The notes under the pieces: generated by a model | What the model saw: the letters and a program-made list of their open reading frames with translations, nothing else | The model's database searches: none | What the model was told of the DNA's origin: nothing | Position numbers and translations under genes: made by a program | DNA from: Apiospora phragmitis | Lineage: Eukaryota > Ascomycota > Sordariomycetes > Amphisphaeriales > Apiosporaceae | Reading direction: 5' to 3' | Length of the DNA stretch: 64,000 bases | Assembly: GCA_038363925.1 (NCBI GenBank) | Contig: JAQQWL010000003.1 | Location: 1,054,001 to 1,118,000, forward strand | Part shown: piece by piece, positions 57,431-64,000 of the stretch | Position numbering within the stretch: the first letter of the stretch is position 1 | Layout of the letters: each line of letters starts with the position of its first letter

Positions 57431-57899
57431 GGCGGTGGCGAGCATAGATGTGATACCATACGGCCGGGGTGAGAATCGGGGGAAATGGAGGAGATGGCAA
57501 TGACAAGAGGAGGGGTTTAAGCTGGCGGCTGATGGCATGGCTGATAGGTAGCATTGCTCCCCGACAACCAACATGTATAGCGGCTGCGTGAGATTGCCGG
57601 GTCGTCATCGACAATCACCATGCCCGAAGGCGGTGTTGGAAATCCTCAAATCACATCTGTCCTCAAGCTCGACAGCGCGACTCGAATCCGTCATGGCAAC
57701 TTGTGACAACGTCTCGGTTTAAAATGCTGGTAATCTTTCCCTAGCTGATCGTAAAAAGGTTCACTGGATTCATCACTAATGCAGGGCTGGGAAAGGGGTT
57801 TCGACAAGTTCCGAATAGCACAGGCGCGGCCCGTCCCGCTCACATCGCAAACCCGCCAGCGCCCGTCCACCGCTTTCAACTGCGAGCACTTCTGTCGAA
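57431..57899. other. Intergenic between divergent pseudogenes
   Basis: No gene is seen. This is the presumed former promoter region of the kinase-like gene (minus) and the NLR-like gene (plus). Confidence 0.45.
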
Positions 57900-60800
57900 A
57901 TGAATAGTTCTGAGACGACGCTATCGGATACGAGATCGAAGGGCACCCACCCAGACTCCGAATCGAACGATATTCCGACCTCAACACTCAAGTGGCGATT
58001 CAATGCTTCATGGGTCAAGAGGCGCCACGGGCGTCCTGACGACAACGACATCAATACACGTGGGCCGGATGGACTGCGACTGCTGCATTCCTCACCTGCA
58101 CCACTCGTTGATATTGTGTTTGTGCATGGACCAAGAGGCGGCTCAATCAAAACATGGAGAAAAAGGGAATGATCCCCAGTTCTTCTGGCCGCATTATTGG
58201 CTGCCCTTTGAGCAAGGCTTCTCTATAATGCCAACATCCATAGCTTTGGCTACAATTTGGACTGGGCAAGCACAAAGTCGAGTATACTAAATGTTCACGA
58301 CTTCGGCCAGTCTCTACTGGAAGAGTTGAGGAACTCTCCATATATAAGGGGGAATGATAGCGTAGGTCGCGAAATCCCGTTTTCCTTGAGACCATCAGGA
58401 AGACTAACAACTACACAGGGACCAATCATATTGGTTGGACACTCAATGGGGGCACTGGTCATAAAAAAGGTCTAGTAAGTACCTGACAACGTCCCTCGTG
58501 CATATTAATCGTGAATGAAATATACTGTAGGCGTACATTCTGGCCCAGGACGTGCCAGACCTCAGCAACCGAATTCGAAGCATTTTCTTTTTAGCTACTC
58601 CGCACAAAGGCTCCGACTATGCTGCGACCCTCAACAATATCCTCACAATCTCTGGGATTTTGTCGTCGCGCGACTACATCAGGGATATAACGAGCGGTTC
58701 AACCTCGGCTCAGCTGATAAACAAAGACTTTGGGAGATGTGCGCACCAGTTACACATCTACTCCTTCTACGAGACTTTACGGACGAACCTTGGGGTTTCC
58801 ACTAGCTTGATAGTCGAGAAGGACTCTGCAATCCTTGGTATGCACTGCCCAGGGCAGCTCCGAGTGAATACTTCAGTGAAGCTTTGATGCACCACTAACA
58901 TATCACGATTCCAGGGCCCGGTTTCAAGAACGAGAGGGTTCAATACATTGGAGCAAATCATCGTAGCATTTGCAAATTCGACAGCCCTGATGACGCCGAT
59001 TACCTTATATTACGGAATGCCCTTTCCGGCGATGTGCAAGACCTGTCAGAAGGGGGTGAGTAACTGTGGCCTGCCCCTGGGAATCCGGGCTCATATGCTA
59101 ACACAAGTGTTGTAGTAAAAATTGCTAAGGAAGAGGAGAAACATGCCCATATGTCTGCCTTGCAATCGTACCTTAGCAACTCTGATCAACCAGATGAAGT
59201 TTTTCAAAAGGCCGACGGCTCGTGCAAGTGGATTGATGAACGAGACGAGTTTCAAGATTGGAGAGATTGTGCCAAAGAACTGCTGGATGAGAAGAAGTCC
59301 GATGAGCAGGCCAAGAATCCCTCCATCATCTGGGTACACGCCAAACCAGGGACAGGGAAGACAATACTCGCAGCTCATGTTGCATCCGAGCTCCAGGAAT
59401 GTGAGTTGGAATGTTCTCACTACTATTTTCATGCCGGGAGCAAAGCGTCACGGTCGCTGTCGGATTTCCTCAGATCCATCGCCTATCAAATGGCCAGGTC
59501 CAATACTGCAGTCCGTGAGAAATTGACACAGATGCGGAATGGAGGCTCGACATATGACCTGGACGACGATAGCACGATCTGGACCAAGTTGTTCAAGAAA
59601 GGTATTTTTCAGGTGAGCACAATACCCCGATACTGAACCCTTCTGCACCCACTTACAACTTTTGCGTAGGCTCGCATTTATACGCCGCAGTACTGGGTGA
59701 TCGATGCCCTTGACGAATGTACCAAATACCATGAGTTTCTGACCATGCTAAGGAGTGAGAAGCCATCTTTTCCTCTGCGGATCTTTCTCACCAGCCGAAC
59801 TCTTCCGGATATGGCACGGATACATCGGCCCCTACAGGCTTCCATGTCATTGTGGGCTTTCCAGGTACCCATAGAAAGCAGTATGCATGATATCGAGTGT
59901 TATATCCGGAGTCGAACCGAAAATCTTCCATTGGACGACAGCTCAGACCGCATTGAGCTTGCTTGTAAGCTATTGAGTCGCTCCAACGCTTCTTTTCCCT
60001 GGGTCCGCCTTGTATTGGACGAGCTGGAGCAGGTCTACTCGTCAGCAAGCATCCTGAGGATCCTCGAAGGCATCCCTGAAGGGATGCTTCCTTACTATCA
60101 GAGAACAGTCACCTCAATGGCGGAGAACAGGTGAGAGAAGCACATCGCAAACGCCGTTTTGCTATGGGTTGTGTCGAGCTTCCGCGGCTGACCATTGCAG
60201 AGCTCTGTCAGGCCTTGCGCTTGGACATCAAGGAGGAACTCCCCAGCGCCAAAAGCGCCATTGAGGGTCTCTGTGGCCAGCTTGTGTCCGTGGACAAAGA
60301 TACCGACATGGTTGACCTGGTTCATCCTACCGTTCGCGAGTTCCTTCATTCCGACGCTGCTGGAGAGTTTCAGATTTCAAAGTCCCTTGCGCACAAAAGA
60401 GTTGCATCGACATGTTTGAAACTCCTCTCTGGTCGGGACCTGCAGCCACCAAGAGGCCGACGGGGTTCGGCGCAAGGTCGAACCGCGGAGCCTTCGCTAC
60501 TCGACTATGCCCTCCACTTCTCGGAGCATATATACGGGGCTTCTTCAGAGACCGATGACCTACTTCTCTCGCTAGATTTGTTTTTCAAAACCAATATTCT
60601 ATCTTGGGTTGAAAGGCTGGCACTGAGAGGTGACCTTTACTGCCTGATTCGCACGTCGAGAAATCTGAAGGCATACTTGGATCGCAGAGCCAAATACCAC
60701 TCTCCGCTGAGCGCACAAGTCAGAAATATGGATAGCTGGGCAATGGATCTGACACGCTTGGTGACCAAGTTTGGGACAGCTCTTCTGCAGAACCCAGCGT

Positions 60801-61839
60801 CTATCTTCTTTCTCGTTCCCCCGCGGCGCTCGTCCGGAAGAACATAGAAGATGCCAGCATTAGTGATGACGCTGTTCAGCTGAGTGCCACTGAGGGCCAG
60901 TATGAGCCGCTCAGGTCAGCAAGGAAGACCGCTCTATGCGCTCACCCCTCGCTTCCCGTCGTGTTTGTCGGCAACCGCGTCGGTCAAGTCGTGGCCTTCA
61001 GTACCAAGACTGGCTAGAAGCTTAGTGAGCTTTAAGCGCATCCCCAGGAAGAAGGTATTACACAGCTGGCTGTGAGCCTGGATGATGACTTCCTTCTTGC
61101 CAGTAGTGCGCCATCAGCTAGTGTCTACTCTGTCAAAGATGGCTCTTGTATAGGCTCGATGAACTTGGGCTCATGCGGAAGAGCAACTACTTGGCGGTGG
61201 ATTGCAGCCCCTGGCGCGGCGCAAGATCAACAGTTCATGCTTGTCGAGGACCGCACTTTGCGATCGTATTCAGCCAAGGAGTTTCCAACGGAGATAGAGA
61301 ACTCTGCATTGACTCTTCGGTACGAACTTCAGGAGCACGAGTCAGAAACGGCAATCAGGTCTGCAATACTGCATGAGGAAACCCAGACACTGGTTCTCGA
61401 CATCAGCCATGATACGCTCTACGCCTCTTCTACTACCACGTTTCTTTTCAATCTTGATCATATAATACCATCGAGTTCAATTAATCGGGTTGAACCGGCA
61501 CCTTTGTTCGGATTCCCACTAGATGCTTGCGAGTGTTTCATTGGGTTTGGCAGGAGGTCGAAGCCCAGAAGTTTGTCTTTATTGATCAAAACTCGTGGCT
61601 CTCGAGTATCAACATTTACAACGTGGACTCCAAGGTCTATGCGAGGGTATTTCTTTGTGCCCAACGAGTACGTGTCGAGCATGTATGCCGAATACCAGGT
61701 TGTCCGGCCTGTAGCAACAGCAGACGACGACGTGGTCTTTTGCCTATACGGGGAGCTTGGCATCATCAAGAATGGGCTCCAATTCCAGAATGTGAGGGAG
61801 ACTGATGCGAAACCAAATCGAAATCCGAACACGCGTTGA
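57900..61839 (+). pseudogene. NLR-like STAND protein: lipase-like effector, NACHT, WD-like C-terminus; disrupted
   Basis: A disordered N-terminus leads to an alpha/beta-hydrolase domain (VDIVFVHGPRGG near 58110; nucleophile elbow GHSMG near 58438) of the SesB/DUF676 type. A NACHT NTPase follows with P-loop HAKPGTGKT (59338-59364) and Walker B WVIDALDEC (59692-59718). A helical arm has LTIAELCQALRLDIK and VHPTVREFLHS, then a C-terminal region resembling degenerate WD repeats (about 60880-61839). Introns are recognisable at 58470-58530, 58838-58914, 59056-59115 and 59613-59669. Related fungal NLRs act in non-self recognition and programmed cell death. Breaks: frameshift at an A5 run (about 58155) with a compensating shift near 58220, TGA at 60132-60134, one-base shifts near 60187 and 60815, TAG at 61015-61017, TAA at 61033-61035. 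The last two are CpA-to-TpA type. Confidence 0.75.
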
Positions 61840-61857
61840 TGCCATCGAGCCCGCCAC

Positions 61858-63716
61858 TTATGGCCGATCTGCAACTCGGCTCTTCTTCCTCCACTGCGCC
61901 CCGTGTGCCAAGAGAAGCCAGATCAGTGGTACTTCGAAGAGCATAAGGATTGCATATACGGCGAAACACCACCCCAAGCCCACCCCCTCCGCAAGGGGTT
62001 GCATCTCTGCAATTGCAGCCCCCGCCAATAGGCATCGAAGTAAGCTACAGGCGCCCTGGGCGGTTGCTGATTTTTGCCTGTTGAGGTCGGTAAGGAGCGT
62101 CGCCGACATCTACATGGTGCCATTATTGTTATTAGATATTGGGTCGATATATATGAAATAAATGATTCAGTACAGACAGTGAATATAGGGGCCGTTGTTA
62201 AGCCGATGAAGAATTGCATGATGATCACAGATATGTGCTTTCGAAAAAGGGACTGTCAGTTGAGAACATCCCCAATAAACAGACTCTATCGGAGATCTCA
62301 CCGCTTTTGTCATCAAGGCGAGCCCATACCCAACCGTTTCAATGGCACTTGTAACGATCAAGACGTAGACTCCTTTCAGTCGGAACTGCTCGATTGTGAA
62401 GTCTAGAGAGTCGCCGGTCAAGGTGCTCGAGGGCGTAGTTGAGCTAGCCAACGCTTTACGGTACGTTCTGTCGATATATTTTCCTAGCAGATCTCAGCAC
62501 ATCTCATGCTTTTTATTCGATTTGTAGCAAGTACTTACCAGAAAAAAAGGCTGCTACCGCGCCGCCGACACCAGAAGGAATGTATACCAAGCCAGCTGTA
62601 AGGTAGTTGAGTCGGTATATCTCGACACACTGGGCGCCAAGGGAGGCCTGGAGTGTCATCTTCACAGCATACGTGATTGAGTATAAAAGAATCGTCATGA
62701 ATGATGCCTTGTGGCCCAATATCTTTAAGCAACTGAAGGACTTTGGGCAGCGGCGCCTAGCTGGGGTTTTGGAGGGCACACACGTCTCCGCTTTCTTGTT
62801 GCTCTCAACCAAGGTGAAGATGGTCCAATAGAGTCTTTTCGGCCTTACACCGCCGTTACCGACAATATCTCGCTGCGTCTCCGGGACGAAGAGAATAATC
62901 ACGAGCAGCTGGGTAGCACTCAGTATTACGAGAAACCAGAAGATCCATCTCCAACCCAGTTCCTGGGCGATGCTTCCGCCGATCACCGGGCCTATGCTGA
63001 GTGCCAACTGAATTCTGCCATCCCATTGATCCTCTGATTAGACAAGTCTTGGGAAGCGTCACACTGGTATCAAAACATCCACAGTAGGTCAAATGTTCCG
63101 CAGTAGCTTCCTCGCTCACTTCGAGTTGTGATATCTGCTATCACCCCGTACGCAATTGCAATCAGCCCTTCACCCGTATTAGTCATGATATCCAGAGACG
63201 GGTAGAGCGGATTATCGCGCAAGCACCGCTTACCGGAGGAGCCTGCGCTTTGAAGCATCCGAAGAACGAATAAGGCTGGGTAGGATGTCTGGGGAGCGAT
63301 GCCAACGTTTTGCTCCAATGAATAAAGCGAACATGAGGACATAGACAGGCCCCCGCCCGATCTGGTCCGCCATATCCCCCATCACGGCCGGCACTACGGC
63401 GGCTACCACCAAATACGACGTAACTGTCAAATTCTCCATGGTGATGGACACGCCAAGGTCCTGAGCGATAGGCACCAGGGCAGGGTAGTAGATGTAGCTG
63501 CAAAGCGTGGAGAGCATGCCCGCAAACGATGTGGCAAAACTGATCCATCGCTTCTGGCCCCGGATAAAAACCGAGTAAGGCAAAATCCCTCGTATGTTCA
63601 AGTGCTTCTCTTTGATCTCCAGTACCCAGTTCCAAGTCGACTGGGGGCTGCACTAGTTGCTTCGGGATGTTACTCTTTGATGCGCCGCCCCTTGTGCAAT
63701 GCGTGGGCTGCGCCAT
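61858..63716 (-). CDS. DHA1-type MFS drug/metabolite exporter (QDR/Aqr1-like), with apparent frameshifts
   Basis: Minus-strand exons: 63716-63234, 63168 to about 63080, 63007-62539, 62483-62302, 62237-62178 and 62109-61858. Four introns are clear (63169-63233, 62484-62538, 62238-62301, 62110-62177); the donor of the intron ending at 63008 was not found. Family signatures are GQKRWISFATSFAGMLSTL, YYPALVPIAQDLGVS, VMGDMADQIGRGPVYVL (motif A with R-to-G near its end), SIGPVIGGSIAQELGWRW (antiporter motif C), PETQRDIVGNGG and AVKMTLQASLGAQ. It probably exports toxic compounds or metabolites by proton antiport at the plasma membrane. One extra A at about 63309-63312 and a one-base shift at a T4 run near 63583 break exon 1. 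Its stop lies 18 bp from the end of the convergent NLR-like gene. Confidence 0.65.
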
Positions 63717-64000
63717 GTCGTGAAAGCAACACGTGCAAACTAGATGGCTGTGCTTATTTCTACAGAGCCAAAGGTTCTAAGCTGATAATTCTATTCCGAC
63801 CAACTGTTGAGAGGCGGGGTAGACCGCCGCTTGATCTCGTTCCACTCGAGTGGTAAGTCGGCGTGGCGGCCCGAACCCCGGCGTGCCATAAGATATGCCT
63901 GATAAGGCGAACAGGCGGGGATATGGATGAACTGTTTGGCTTGAGCCTGTAGGCAGGATTATCAAGTGACACCTGAGCTGAATCCATCAGCCAATTGTAA
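63717..64000. other. Upstream region of the DHA1 MFS gene
   Basis: No gene is seen before the window end. Confidence 0.45.

Overview
This window looks like part of a filamentous ascomycete (Pezizomycotina, possibly a Sordariomycete) nuclear genome with a strongly two-speed layout. The evidence is short GT-AG introns (about 55-100 bp) with CTAAC-type branch points, fungal CBM1, NACHT, MFS and GST families, and long AT-rich blocks in which transposons carry dense C-to-T/G-to-A transitions at CpA/TpG. That is the signature of repeat-induced point mutation (RIP). No AT/GC percentages or RIP indices were computed; statements about them are by eye.

Layout. (1) 1-16.2 kb is a RIP-degraded AT block. 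A minus-strand Ty3/gypsy relic (3159-15657) hosts a complete 3.17 kb short LTR element (here 'element B', 6742-9912), a 1.8 kb DDE/pogo-like DNA transposon (12251-14026) and a solo LTR of B (14134-14340). A second DDE copy sits inside another B copy at the window start. (2) 16.2-38.7 kb is a gene island. It holds a RIP-broken terpene-cyclase fragment, a BTB-domain pseudogene, an alpha/beta-hydrolase relic, an intact GCIP-like gene, a secreted rhamnogalacturonan lyase (PL4) with a C-terminal CBM1, a multi-pass membrane protein, an F-box-like pseudogene, a divergent pair of MFS transporters, and a GST gene with RIP-type stops at the edge of the next AT block. (3) 38.8-56.5 kb is a second AT block: a Tad1-like LINE relic, a B fragment, and a complete B copy (44949-55454) split by a 7.36 kb chromodomain Ty3/gypsy element (46458-53820) with exact 593 bp LTRs and a 5 bp target-site duplication. 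(4) 56.5-64 kb is a second gene island: a truncated fructosamine-kinase-like pseudogene, a broken NLR-like gene (lipase-like, NACHT, WD-like C-terminus) and a convergent DHA1-type MFS gene.

Functionally, the island genes are typical accessory content: plant pectin degradation, sugar uptake, drug or metabolite efflux, glutathione conjugation and an NLR-type surveillance gene. Many genes near the AT blocks carry either CpA-to-TpA type nonsense changes or single-base indels in homopolymer runs. The first suggests RIP acting on, or leaking into, genes. The second could be real decay or consensus error and needs read-level checking. The most distinctive observations are the duplicated splice-acceptor exon in the PL4 gene, which could toggle the cellulose-binding module, the open antisense ORF in the otherwise RIP-riddled chromovirus, and the nested transposons whose target sites can be read exactly.
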